From the NCBI GenBank assembly GCA_963664595.2, contig CAXXOK010000010.1, positions 372,001 to 436,000 on the forward strand: a DNA stretch of 64,000 bases, read 5' to 3'. The notes under the pieces are model-generated. The model had not been told where the DNA came from. It made no database searches and saw only the letters and a program-made list of their open reading frames with translations. Shown one piece after another: positions 1 through 7,446 of this stretch. Numbering within the stretch: position 1 is the first letter of the stretch; every line of letters begins with the position of its first letter. The DNA comes from CAXXOK01 sp963664595 (GTDB lineage: Bacteria > Bacillota > Clostridia > Christensenellales > Aristaeellaceae). A program made the position numbers and the translations under genes.

Positions 1-1
1 G

Positions 2-193
2 ATCAACGAAAACAAAGAGGATATCGGAGCCCGCCGCCTGCTGGCCGTGTTTGAAAAGCTGCTGGAGGATATCTCCTACCATGCGGGCGGTGACGATATG
101 CCGGAGGTTGATTTAAACATCACCGAGGAATATGTGCTGGATCACCTCTCCAAGGACGAGGCGACGTTCGACAACAAACGCTTCATTCTGTAG
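2..193 (+). CDS. hslU: ATP-dependent protease ATPase subunit HslU, C-terminal end (5' truncated by window)
   Basis: The last 63 codons of a gene that starts before the window. The peptide carries the HslU/ClpY C-terminal signature: the D-I-G-A-R-R-L stretch followed by LLEDISY, and a protein end in R-F-I-L, which in this family inserts into HslV and activates it. HslU is the AAA+ unfoldase that feeds substrates into the HslV peptidase in the cytoplasm. The TAG stop at 191-193 lies 8 bp from the end of the convergent transporter gene. Residues in this tail are family-typical, so the call is firm although the ATPase domain is out of view. Confidence 0.9.
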   Translation: MNENKEDIGARRLLAVFEKLLEDISYHAGGDDMPEVDLNITEEYVLDHLSKDEATFDNKRFIL

Positions 194-201
194 ATTGGCG
201 A

Positions 202-1083
202 TTACCGGCTTTTGAACAGTGATCTTCTTCGCTGGATTGCGATGACCGAGCCGAACACAATCAGGATGGCGATGATCTGAACCGCGCTGAAGGAACGGTT
301 GAAAAAGAGAAAATCCATCAGCGCGATTTCAATCAGCATCAGGTTGTTGATACTGCTGCTTTCGAATACAGTCAGCTCTTTCTGGCTCCAGGTCCATAAT
401 GTGAAACCCAGTGCTCCGCTGATAAAGCTTAAATACAGCAAGATCAGCGCAAGGCGCAGGGTAATCACGGGCAGGCCTTCCACAAGAAAGCCTGCGGTCA
501 GCAGGATAACGGAACCGGCGAACATCGGCTGCGCTACGAGGCTTCCGGTTGGTATTAGCTGCTTTGTTACAATCCGGCGAATGAACGTCATATACAGGGC
601 ATAGCCTACCGAAGAAAGCAGCATGAAAAGCATTCCGGTTACGGATAATTGGGCGCTGCCCCACGGATAATAGTACATGCAGATTCCGGCGATCAGAAAA
701 AGAAGCTTGATCCTATCTCCAGGCGTCTGGTTTTCCCGGAGCCAAAGCTTGTCAACCAGCAGTACAATGGCGGTGTTGCCAACACTTAGGAGCAGCGAGG
801 ATTGCGTGGGGGTCAGGTAGGCCTGGCCGACATACTGTAACCCCTGAGCAATCGCATACCCCAATAGACCAAGCAAAATCATCAGATAAGGCGGCAGCGT
901 TTGCCCGCCTTTCTGTTTTTTTCTGCTCCCAAGGAGAAACAGGAGAAGCGAGGCAAAAAAGTAACGAAGCCCTGAGAGCGTCAGCGGCCCGACGCCATCC
1001 AGAAACGCAAGCTTGTTCAGGATATAGGAGCCTGACCATAACAGCGTTGTGATAACCGCCAGGAACAGAGCTTTTTGTCTCAT
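202..1083 (-). CDS. DMT-superfamily (EamA) transporter
   Basis: A 293-residue, strongly hydrophobic protein with about ten predicted membrane segments in two halves, the layout of EamA/RhaT-type drug/metabolite exporters. It begins MRQKALFLAVITTLLWSGSY; the W-S-G-S-Y pattern at the end of the first helix is typical of the family. A GGAAGG ribosome site sits 7 bases before the ATG at 1083-1081. The gene runs toward hslU and away from the SRP RNA gene. Family members export amino acids, metabolites or drugs across the cytoplasmic membrane; nothing here fixes the substrate. Confidence 0.85.
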   Translation of the reverse strand: MRQKALFLAVITTLLWSGSYILNKLAFLDGVGPLTLSGLRYFFASLLLFLLGSRKKQKGGQTLPPYLMILLGLLGYAIAQGLQYVGQAYLTPTQSSLLLSVGNTAIVLLVDKLWLRENQTPGDRIKLLFLIAGICMYYYPWGSAQLSVTGMLFMLLSSVGYALYMTFIRRIVTKQLIPTGSLVAQPMFAGSVILLTAGFLVEGLPVITLRLALILLYLSFISGALGFTLWTWSQKELTVFESSSINNLMLIEIALMDFLFFNRSFSAVQIIAILIVFGSVIAIQRRRSLFKSR

Positions 1084-1247
1084 GCTTTACCTTCCAAAAG
1101 TAAAAGATTATTCGAAACGATCAATTGTGCTCCCATTCACAGCATACGGTACCATGATGTCTGTAAAAACGCAAACTATACATTGCGTGCGAAGGCGCCT
1201 CCCGCCGGAAAGGACAAATATGGTGCAAGAATACCCCGGCCTTCCGG

Positions 1248-1276
1248 TTGCAATTTTGCGGGTCACATTGTATAAT
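1248..1276 (+). promoter_or_regulatory. Sigma-A type promoter of the SRP RNA gene
   Basis: TTGCAA at 1248-1253 and TATAAT at 1271-1276 are separated by 17 bp. The predicted start, about seven bases downstream, coincides with the 5' arm of the SRP RNA terminal stem. The 160 bp between the transporter start and this promoter show nothing else that I recognise. Confidence 0.8.
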
Positions 1277-1282
1277 GGCAAA

Positions 1283-1411
1283 GCCGTATGTACGATGACG
1301 GCTGAGTCCTGTGCGATTTCATGGTGTGAATCCTGTCAGGACCGGAAGGTAGCAGCAGTAAGCGCTTTCTGGAATGTGCTGCGGGGTCGCTCGGTTGGAG
1401 TACATACGGTT
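1283..1411 (+). ncRNA. ffs: Signal recognition particle RNA, small bacterial form (4.5S-like)
   Basis: The SRP domain IV core is present: a CAGG..CCGGAAGG..AGCAGC pattern at about 1337-1356 with the GGAA tetraloop at 1344-1347, which binds Ffh. The ends pair through CCGTATGTAC (1284-1293) and GTACATACGG (1400-1409), so the molecule is about 128 nt. That is the short E. coli-like class without an Alu domain, not the roughly 270-nt form of Bacillus. A run of T follows the 3' arm and may end transcription. The RNA is part of the particle that targets nascent membrane and secreted proteins. Exact ends are inferred from the promoter and the terminal helix. Confidence 0.9.
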
Positions 1412-1431
1412 TTCATTATAATTAGGGGGAG

Positions 1432-2688
1432 ATGCCATTGAATTTCAGCCATGTCATGAAAAGTGATCCTGAACTGTTTCAATCGATTGAGGATGAAGTC
1501 AAACGACAACGGGCTCATATTGAACTGATCGCATCGGAAAACTTTGTCAGCAACGCCGTGATGGAGGCGATGGGTTCTCCCTTAACCAATAAGTACGCCG
1601 AAGGCTATCCGAGTCACCGTTACTACGGCGGCTGTGAGTTTGTGGATGTTGCGGAAGAGCTGGCGCGCGACCGTGCCAAGGCCGTGTTCGGCGCCGATCA
1701 TGCAAACGTGCAGCCCCACAGCGGTGCACAGGCCAACACGGCCGTGTACTTTGCCATGCTCAATCCGGGCGATACGGTGCTGGGCATGAACCTGAGCCAC
1801 GGCGGCCATTTGACCCATGGCATGAAGATCAACATTTCCGGCAAGTATTTCAACTTCCTGCCGTACGGTGTGGATGAAAAAACAGGGTATATCGATTATG
1901 ACGCGCTGCGCGATCTGGCCAGGGAAAACAACCCCAAGATGATCGTGGCGGGCGCTTCCGCATATCCCCGGGCGATTGATTTCAAGCGTATGAAGGAAAT
2001 TGCCGACGAAGTCGGCAGCCTCCTGATGGTGGATATGGCCCACATTGCAGGGTTGGTCGCCGCGGGCGAGCATGAAAGCCCCGTGCCCTATGCGGATTTT
2101 GTGACCACCACCACGCATAAAACCCTGCGCGGCCCGCGCGGCGGAATGATCCTCTGCAAGGAGGAATATGCCAAGGCGATTGATAAAGCCATCTTCCCTG
2201 GCACGCAGGGGGGCCCGCTGATGCATGTGATTGCGGCCAAGGCCGTATGTTTTAAGGAAGCGATGGATCCCTCGTTTAAAACCTATCAGCATCAGGTGAT
2301 TCTCAACGCCAAGGCACTGGAAAATGCCTTCCGGAAAAACGGCATTGAAATGGTGTCGGACGGAACGGACAATCACCTGATTCTGCTGGATTTGACCAAA
2401 ACCGGCAGAACCGGCAAAGAGATGGAAACGCTGCTGGGCGAATGCCGTATTACCACCAACAAGAATACCATTCCCGGTGAAAAGCTGAAACCGACCATTA
2501 CCAGCGGTGTCCGCGTGGGTACGCCGGCGGTTACGACGCGCGGCATGGTGGAAAGCGATATGGAGAAGATCGCCGGTTTCGTTGCCCGGGTCATCGAAGG
2601 CGGAGAGGCAGCCTGCATGGGCGTGGAAGCTGATGTGGCTGAAATGATGAAAGCCTTCCCGCTGTATATCGACTTCCCAAATGACTGA
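1432..2688 (+). CDS. glyA: Serine hydroxymethyltransferase
   Basis: A PLP enzyme interconverting serine and glycine with transfer of a one-carbon unit to tetrahydrofolate. The 418-residue protein matches the family over its full length: HIELIASEN near residue 29, NKYAEGYP and RYYGG substrate-site motifs, HGGHLTHG, and the PLP-binding lysine at residue 230 in TTTTHKTLRGPRGG. The start is uncertain. ATG 1432 has AGGGGGA almost touching it, while ATG 1456 (MKSDPEL) is better spaced and would lose only eight residues. The gene lies just after the SRP RNA, and its end overlaps yraN by 8 bp. Confidence 0.96.
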   Translation: MPLNFSHVMKSDPELFQSIEDEVKRQRAHIELIASENFVSNAVMEAMGSPLTNKYAEGYPSHRYYGGCEFVDVAEELARDRAKAVFGADHANVQPHSGAQANTAVYFAMLNPGDTVLGMNLSHGGHLTHGMKINISGKYFNFLPYGVDEKTGYIDYDALRDLARENNPKMIVAGASAYPRAIDFKRMKEIADEVGSLLMVDMAHIAGLVAAGEHESPVPYADFVTTTTHKTLRGPRGGMILCKEEYAKAIDKAIFPGTQGGPLMHVIAAKAVCFKEAMDPSFKTYQHQVILNAKALENAFRKNGIEMVSDGTDNHLILLDLTKTGRTGKEMETLLGECRITTNKNTIPGEKLKPTITSGVRVGTPAVTTRGMVESDMEKIAGFVARVIEGGEAACMGVEADVAEMMKAFPLYIDFPND

Positions 2689-3037
2689 TGGAACTTATGA
2701 AAAGGGCCTGGCCGGTGAAAGCCAGGCCCTTCAATTTCTAAAGAAACAGGGCATGCAGCTGCTGCATAAGCGTTACCGGGCAACGGGCGGCGAAATCGAT
2801 GTGATACTGCTGGACCGGGATACACTGGTGTTTGTGGAGGTTAAGCTACGCAATACGGGAGCAAGCGGAGACGGGCTATTGGCTGTTACCGCTAAAAAGC
2901 AGCGAAGGATTATCAAGACGGCGCTTTTTTATCTGGCGGAGCACGACCACGAAGGCCCTATTCGTTTCGATGTAGTGGAAGTCACGGCGGACGGGATTCA
3001 GCATATCCGGGACGCGTTTCAGGGAAAAGAGTACTAG
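2681..3037 (+). CDS. yraN: YraN/UPF0102 family nuclease-fold protein
   Basis: A 118-residue protein with the UPF0102 layout: an N-terminal helix (GLAGESQALQFLKKQG), then GGEID, LVFVEVK and a KxQR segment. Spaced E, D and ExK residues resemble the restriction-endonuclease-like (PD-(D/E)xK) active site. Family members have been proposed to act on branched or damaged DNA, but the role is not settled. Its ATG lies inside the end of glyA (8-bp overlap), so translation is probably coupled. The spacing is unusual because in many Bacillota the gene sits near rnhB and ylqF. Confidence 0.85.
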   Translation: MTDGTYEKGLAGESQALQFLKKQGMQLLHKRYRATGGEIDVILLDRDTLVFVEVKLRNTGASGDGLLAVTAKKQRRIIKTALFYLAEHDHEGPIRFDVVEVTADGIQHIRDAFQGKEY

Positions 3038-3135
3038 GTAAGTAATGAACAAATCCCTTATGCGCTCCCGCGTTATCTTTCCGACAGCTTGATTTTGCGA
3101 AAGCTTTGATATAGCGTTGCTGCTACTGCGGCTTC

Positions 3136-3200
3136 CGCAAGCCCACCCCGATGAAAAATATAGTGTGCCATCGCACAAACGTTTTATTCAGCGTTTACCT
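3136..3200 (-). repeat. Intergenic element, copy A
   Basis: Read on the minus strand this segment starts AGGTAAACGCTGA, then A-TAAA-A-CG-T-TTG, and after 65 bases in all ends GGGCTTGCG. Copy B at 7117-7180 has the same 13-mer, the same TAAA-x-CG-x-TTG continuation and the same terminal 9-mer at nearly the same distance; the middle differs. The 13-mer here also forms one arm of the hairpin at 3187-3214. Confidence 0.5.
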
Positions 3201-3381
3201 GTACAAACGCTGAACGAAGCTCCTGCACAACGGCGATAGCATCTACCGGTTTGGCACGTAAATACGGTATAGCACTGTCACTCCATCAGGCTTTACATAT
3301 CAGCGCGACCTTTGCTTTCGGGGAAAGCGATCGGTGCTTCAGTGCGTAAGTCACTGCATTTAAATCTAAATAGCCAATAAG

Positions 3382-3407
3382 AAAAGCCGGACTCGCGCCC
3401 GGCTTTT
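3382..3407. terminator. Bidirectional rho-independent terminator
   Basis: AAAAGCCGG and CCGGCTTTT arms of 9 bp enclose an 8-base loop, with T-rich flank on the plus strand and A-rich flank on the other. It lies between the convergent yraN end and the zinc-ribbon gene, so it can serve both. Confidence 0.8.
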
Positions 3408-3428
3408 TCTTACACGCATCCGAGAATA

Positions 3429-5303
3429 TCAGGGATCGTACGTGTACCGCACAATCAACCAGGGAACCTGGCTGTACATACCGTAGGCATCACCGAATAA
3501 TTTGTAGGACTGCCCAACGACCCAGGTGGTCTTGGTTTGGTTTTCCACATACACGGTTACAGTGCCTGCGGCGTTGCTGCACTCCATAAAGGCGCGCTGA
3601 GGCCGCGTGGTTTCGATGGACAGGATCTCTCCGATGCACACATAAATCTGGTTGTTGTTCTTTCGTACCGTCATGTTGTCCATCAATTCGGTGTACTGGC
3701 TGACGATATCCCAGGCCTTCTTGCTGTAGATATCAACGGACGGAACATAATAGACAACATATTCCAACGTGGTTTGCGCCTTACCGGGGTAATCGGCCGT
3801 GACCGTGATGGTATTGTCGCCAATGGTATCGAATACCGCCTTAAAGGTAAAACTGCCGTCGCGTTCCAGATCGGTGATATCCAGATCCGTATAGGGGGAC
3901 AGTACGTTGATGACCGCGCCTGGAATGGTGGTGGCACGGATCGTCATTACATCATAATTGCTGACGCTGGAAATGTCGCTGGAAAGATCGAGCGGGATTT
4001 CCTGTTTGTCACGGTACAGCGTAATCGTCATGGAGTTTTCGCGGCAGTGCGGGCTGCGCACCACAATATCAAATGTGTTTTCACCGATGGGCTGCACGGT
4101 GGCGTTGTAGCTTACCTTGCCTGTGGTTTTGGCAACCAGATCGGAGCAATTGTCGCCGTTGATGTATACGTTGCTGCCTTCGCTGACATAGAACACAACG
4201 GTATGCATGGCCGTGCTGACCACGGTATAGGGGTTGGTGGGATCGTACAGCTCAATATAGGACAGCGGAATATCTACTGTGTAATGGATGATATCCAGCG
4301 GTGTCTGTTTGCCGGATTCGGTAATCAGATAAGGGGAAAGCGTGACCTCCATGCTTTCTCCAAGCGAGGTATCGGTATCGTCGTACCAGCTGTAGTCCAT
4401 GATATCGAAGGTTGCAACCCCATCCATTACAATCGCGGAGGTGCGTAACTCACGCAGCGAAATACGGTCGCCATCATTGCCTGTGATGGTGATGGTATGG
4501 GCGGCCATATCATCGCGGATGGTGGGGGTGATGGTTACAACGGCGGCATCGTTGTCGCTGGAATCGTGGATAATCGGAAGGATCACCTTCCAGCCGATCC
4601 ATCCGATGAGCAAAACGCAGATAAAAACCAGCACCGTAATCAAGGTGTGCCGTATACGTGCGCGTCTTTTCAGAGCCTTCTGCGGTATGGTGGCGGTAGG
4701 GTTTTTCCGGTGCTCGTATTCGTCGGAACGCTGATATTCGGGTACATAATCGTCCACATCGTCGAAGCTGTCGTAAAAACGCCGGTTCTCATAGGGATCG
4801 GCATCGGCGGAATTACGAAGGTTTCCAGCTTGCCCGGCGCCGTCCTGATAGGCAGCTGTGCGCACAAGCTTGGCATCGGCGGCGAGGGGAGAACCGTCTT
4901 CCACCAGTTCGGAATCCACCGGCCGCAGCGTGGCGTCCGGATTGTCCTGAAGCTTGGAAAAGAAGGTGGCGCGGTTGCTGGTGGTGCGTACCGTACGGGA
5001 GGACGGGGCAAATCCTCGCTGGGCGGTTTGGGCGCGCAGCTCTTTCTGCCGTTCTTCCCCTTCCCGTTTCCGGCGGGAGAGATTTACCATTTCGTCCGCG
5101 AGGGTATCGCGGTATTCCGCCTTGGTTTCCACTTCGCCGATTTCGTCCACCAGCACGTACTGCTTGGGTTCATCCTGCAGCTGGTTTTGCCATGTGGGCG
5201 ACGACGGCGAATAAAACCCGTCGTTTGGTTCCAGCGGCGCGCCGCAGTATTGGCAATGGGGGAGCGTGGAGCGGTTCCACCGCCCGCATTCAGGACACTT
5301 CAA
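3429..5303 (-). CDS. Zinc-ribbon membrane protein with large beta-rich C-terminal domain, function unknown
   Basis: 624 residues from a TTG start, chosen because GAGGAG lies about 9 bases upstream and the zinc ribbon begins at once. Residues 3-20 form a C-x2-C...C-x2-C ribbon. Residues 25-215 are charged and low in hydrophobics, probably disordered. One membrane helix spans about 219-244, preceded by a basic KRRARIR stretch that predicts a cytoplasmic N-terminus. Residues 250-624 are rich in T, V, D and N in beta-like patterns resembling bacterial Ig-like repeats, so they are probably outside the membrane. The design suggests linking a cytoplasmic ribbon to an extracytoplasmic sensor or envelope module. 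I recognise no named family over the full length. Confidence 0.7.
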   Translation of the reverse strand: MKCPECGRWNRSTLPHCQYCGAPLEPNDGFYSPSSPTWQNQLQDEPKQYVLVDEIGEVETKAEYRDTLADEMVNLSRRKREGEERQKELRAQTAQRGFAPSSRTVRTTSNRATFFSKLQDNPDATLRPVDSELVEDGSPLAADAKLVRTAAYQDGAGQAGNLRNSADADPYENRRFYDSFDDVDDYVPEYQRSDEYEHRKNPTATIPQKALKRRARIRHTLITVLVFICVLLIGWIGWKVILPIIHDSSDNDAAVVTITPTIRDDMAAHTITITGNDGDRISLRELRTSAIVMDGVATFDIMDYSWYDDTDTSLGESMEVTLSPYLITESGKQTPLDIIHYTVDIPLSYIELYDPTNPYTVVSTAMHTVVFYVSEGSNVYINGDNCSDLVAKTTGKVSYNATVQPIGENTFDIVVRSPHCRENSMTITLYRDKQEIPLDLSSDISSVSNYDVMTIRATTIPGAVINVLSPYTDLDITDLERDGSFTFKAVFDTIGDNTITVTADYPGKAQTTLEYVVYYVPSVDIYSKKAWDIVSQYTELMDNMTVRKNNNQIYVCIGEILSIETTRPQRAFMECSNAAGTVTVYVENQTKTTWVVGQSYKLFGDAYGMYSQVPWLIVRYTYDP

Positions 5304-5423
5304 ATCGTCAGCTCCTCAATCGAAAGATAACCGGAATATACTGTATATTCGGCAGCAAGATACTGTTATTCGATAATGAGAAAAGAATTCCCTGTTCACA
5401 GATGTATCAGTCCTCTATCGAGG

Positions 5424-6881
5424 TCAATCATTGGATTCTTTTTGCAACTGTTTGCGCAAGCGTTTACGCAGTGAGTAGGCGCGCATAACAAACGCGCGGT
5501 GCTGCGCACGGTTGGCCGTATCTCTGGCAATGCTTTTCACCGTATTGGAAAGCGTCTGGGAACCATCCTCGTGGATACGTGGGAGAAAAACAAGCAGCAC
5601 GGTGATACGGCAGAAAATGGAGGCAAAGACCATCCAGTGCATCTTGGACATCGTCATCCCCAGCACCACCGAATACTGTGCGGACAGATAAGCAAACGGC
5701 GTTTGCATTAAATAGCCGCCCACCGCATTGGCCAGCGCGATGCCGAACAGGTTAATGCAGGCGAAGAATACCGCGATATACATGGAACGGTGCACTTTGG
5801 GGGATTGTGACAAGTATAAATTCTGCTGACAGATATCCACCACCGGCCAGGTTGCACCGGAGATGATGTTGGCGAAAATGACAAAGTAAGCGGTATTTTG
5901 CGTGGCGAAAAGCCACGGAATGGGCGCCAGCACCACAAAGATGGCCGCAATATTCAGCACCGGTTTGTTGCCATACCGGTCAATCAGGCGGCCCCATCGG
6001 GTTACGATCAGAATGGTGGTTACACCGGAGGTGATTTGCGTATACAACGTGATCTGCGTAAAGCTCATATGCAGGTATTCCAGCATATGGATATTCCAGA
6101 ACGGGCTTGCGATATTTACGGAAAACAGCCACATGGAATAAAAGGTGACGACGCGCAGAAACGGTTTATTGCGGAATACCTCTTTGAGCAGCGTGGGAAG
6201 GGAAGGCAGCTGTGCCTCCTCCATTTCCGGCCATTTGACAAAGAAATAGCTTGCGATATCCAACAGCAGCGATATGCCCGCAATACCCAGCGCGATGGTA
6301 TACCCCACAAGACCGACACGGTCAATCATCCAGGAGATGATCAGGCCGGTAATCACGCCGGACATCAGGCTGATCATCTGCCGCGTGCCGAAGAAGGAGC
6401 CGCGGATGCGGATGGGAACCAAATCTCCCATCAGGCTGCCGAAGGCCAGGTTGACACCGCTGTTGGAGCCTGAAATAATAACGACGAAAACAATCACGGT
6501 CCAGATGCGCAGATCCATGGTGAAACCGGGGAAAATGTAGGGGACCAGCGCGATCACGATCCAGAATGAACGTCCGAACAGCCCCAAAAACAGGAAAAGA
6601 AACCGGCGATTGCGTTTCTTTTCCATATAATAACTGATAAAAACCTGAAGTACACAGGTGGAAACCGGAATGGCTGAGATCAAACCCAGCTGAAAATCGT
6701 TGGCGCCGAGAACCTCCCGCTGAAACCCGCTCCACACGGCCCCGGTGGTGACAACGAAACCGAGCATGCCAGCGGTGACGGACCAAATAACCCAATACAG
6801 ATTTTTTCGAAGCTGTTCGGGCATACCATCGTCATTGAAAAGACGCAAGCGCAATTTGGGTTGACCGTATCTGGCGCTCAT
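5424..6881 (-). CDS. Major facilitator superfamily transporter
   Basis: About 485 residues with twelve predicted membrane helices and a basic C-terminal tail. A GxLxDRxGxKPV-like cytoplasmic loop is visible as RWGRLIDRYGNKPVLN after the seventh helix, and the first half has RGSFFGTRQMIS, as in uncharacterised MFS permeases of Clostridia. ATG at 6881 is preferred over GTG at 6887 because GGAGG lies 8 bases from the former and 2 from the latter. The substrate cannot be inferred. The gene is single with its own promoter; the zinc-ribbon gene follows after about 120 bp on the same strand. Confidence 0.85.
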   Translation of the reverse strand: MSARYGQPKLRLRLFNDDGMPEQLRKNLYWVIWSVTAGMLGFVVTTGAVWSGFQREVLGANDFQLGLISAIPVSTCVLQVFISYYMEKKRNRRFLFLFLGLFGRSFWIVIALVPYIFPGFTMDLRIWTVIVFVVIISGSNSGVNLAFGSLMGDLVPIRIRGSFFGTRQMISLMSGVITGLIISWMIDRVGLVGYTIALGIAGISLLLDIASYFFVKWPEMEEAQLPSLPTLLKEVFRNKPFLRVVTFYSMWLFSVNIASPFWNIHMLEYLHMSFTQITLYTQITSGVTTILIVTRWGRLIDRYGNKPVLNIAAIFVVLAPIPWLFATQNTAYFVIFANIISGATWPVVDICQQNLYLSQSPKVHRSMYIAVFFACINLFGIALANAVGGYLMQTPFAYLSAQYSVVLGMTMSKMHWMVFASIFCRITVLLVFLPRIHEDGSQTLSNTVKSIARDTANRAQHRAFVMRAYSLRKRLRKQLQKESND

Positions 6882-6945
6882 TTGCACGACCTCCGCTGGC
6901 TTGCCGAGTGTTCAGCAAGGGGATGGCAACTCAAAGATGCAAGTT

Positions 6946-6974
6946 ATTCTAGCGCATTCCATTTTAAGATGCAA
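6946..6974 (-). promoter_or_regulatory. Promoter of the MFS transporter gene
   Basis: On the minus strand TTGCAT (6974-6969) and TAGAAT (6951-6946) are 17 bp apart, about 65 bp before the MFS start codon. Confidence 0.6.
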
Positions 6975-7087
6975 TAGATAAATTGCAACAACTATGCCCG
7001 GAAAATTACACCAATGGTATCCCTAAATGATAAAGGAAAACGCTTATACAGTGTAACGGAAATCAACGGGAAAGCAAGTAGCTGATC

Positions 7088-7116
7088 TTGCGAAAGGCAT
7101 ATTATTTTGTTATGCT
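7088..7116 (+). promoter_or_regulatory. Candidate promoter upstream of the decarboxylase operon
   Basis: TTGCGA (7088-7093) and TATGCT (7111-7116) are separated by exactly 17 bp. The predicted start would fall inside the intergenic element that begins at 7117, leaving a leader of about 300 nt before the decarboxylase. Confidence 0.5.
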
Positions 7117-7180
7117 AGGTAAACGCTGATTAAAGCGCTTGCAAGCGGCTGTATTATACCTCCGCCAGCTCGGGCTTGCG
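7117..7180 (+). repeat. Intergenic element, copy B
   Basis: 64-bp counterpart of the element at 3136-3200: AGGTAAACGCTGA at the left end and GGGCTTGCG at the right end are identical, and TAAA-x-CG-x-TTG follows the 13-mer in both. A looser third occurrence of GGTAAACGCT lies at about 7221. Confidence 0.5.
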
Positions 7181-7203
7181 AATCCCACCAAGCCTATTAT
7201 CGT

Positions 7204-7446
7204 ATGGTTATTTATCGGTTTGGTAAACGCTTGATAATCCCCGCCCGCGGGTTGCTCACGGTCTTGCGTGGTTTCCGCCGGGCGCATGCTTCCCTTCTGC
7301 GGCCTCACCGCAGCGCTGTTACGGAAGGTGAGCAAACCCAGCCCGGTGAGATTCTCGTGCAGTACAGCAAGAGCGGTTTTTACATTGTTTATCCGGTGTG
7401 GATCGGCGGCAAGGGAGGCGAACGGATTGCGGCGGCCAATACATGA
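7204..7446 (+). CDS. Possible small protein upstream of the decarboxylase
   Basis: An open frame of 80 codons. The last 40 codons (GEILVQYSKSGFYIVYPVWI and on) show codon choice like the neighbouring genes and end in TGA inside the start of the decarboxylase, as a translationally coupled gene would. The first part is rich in R and L, and no ribosome site precedes ATG 7204, so the true start may be internal or the frame may be a remnant. I recognise no family. Confidence 0.3.
   Translation: MVIYRFGKRLIIPARGLLTVLRGFRRAHASLLRPHRSAVTEGEQTQPGEILVQYSKSGFYIVYPVWIGGKGGERIAAANT

Larger units (their letters stand above)
3038..3428. other. 391-bp intergenic region with inverted repeat and terminator
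   Basis: No credible gene is seen. The region holds an inverted repeat at 3187-3214 (TTCAGCGTTT, 8-base loop, AAACGCTGAA), a copy of an intergenic element shared with the region near 7.1 kb (3136-3200), and a terminator at 3382-3407. The rest has no feature I can name. Confidence 0.5.

Noticed and set aside
3136..7180. Insertion sequence remnants
   Set aside because: The two related elements are only about 65 bp, have no transposase fragment and no visible target duplications.
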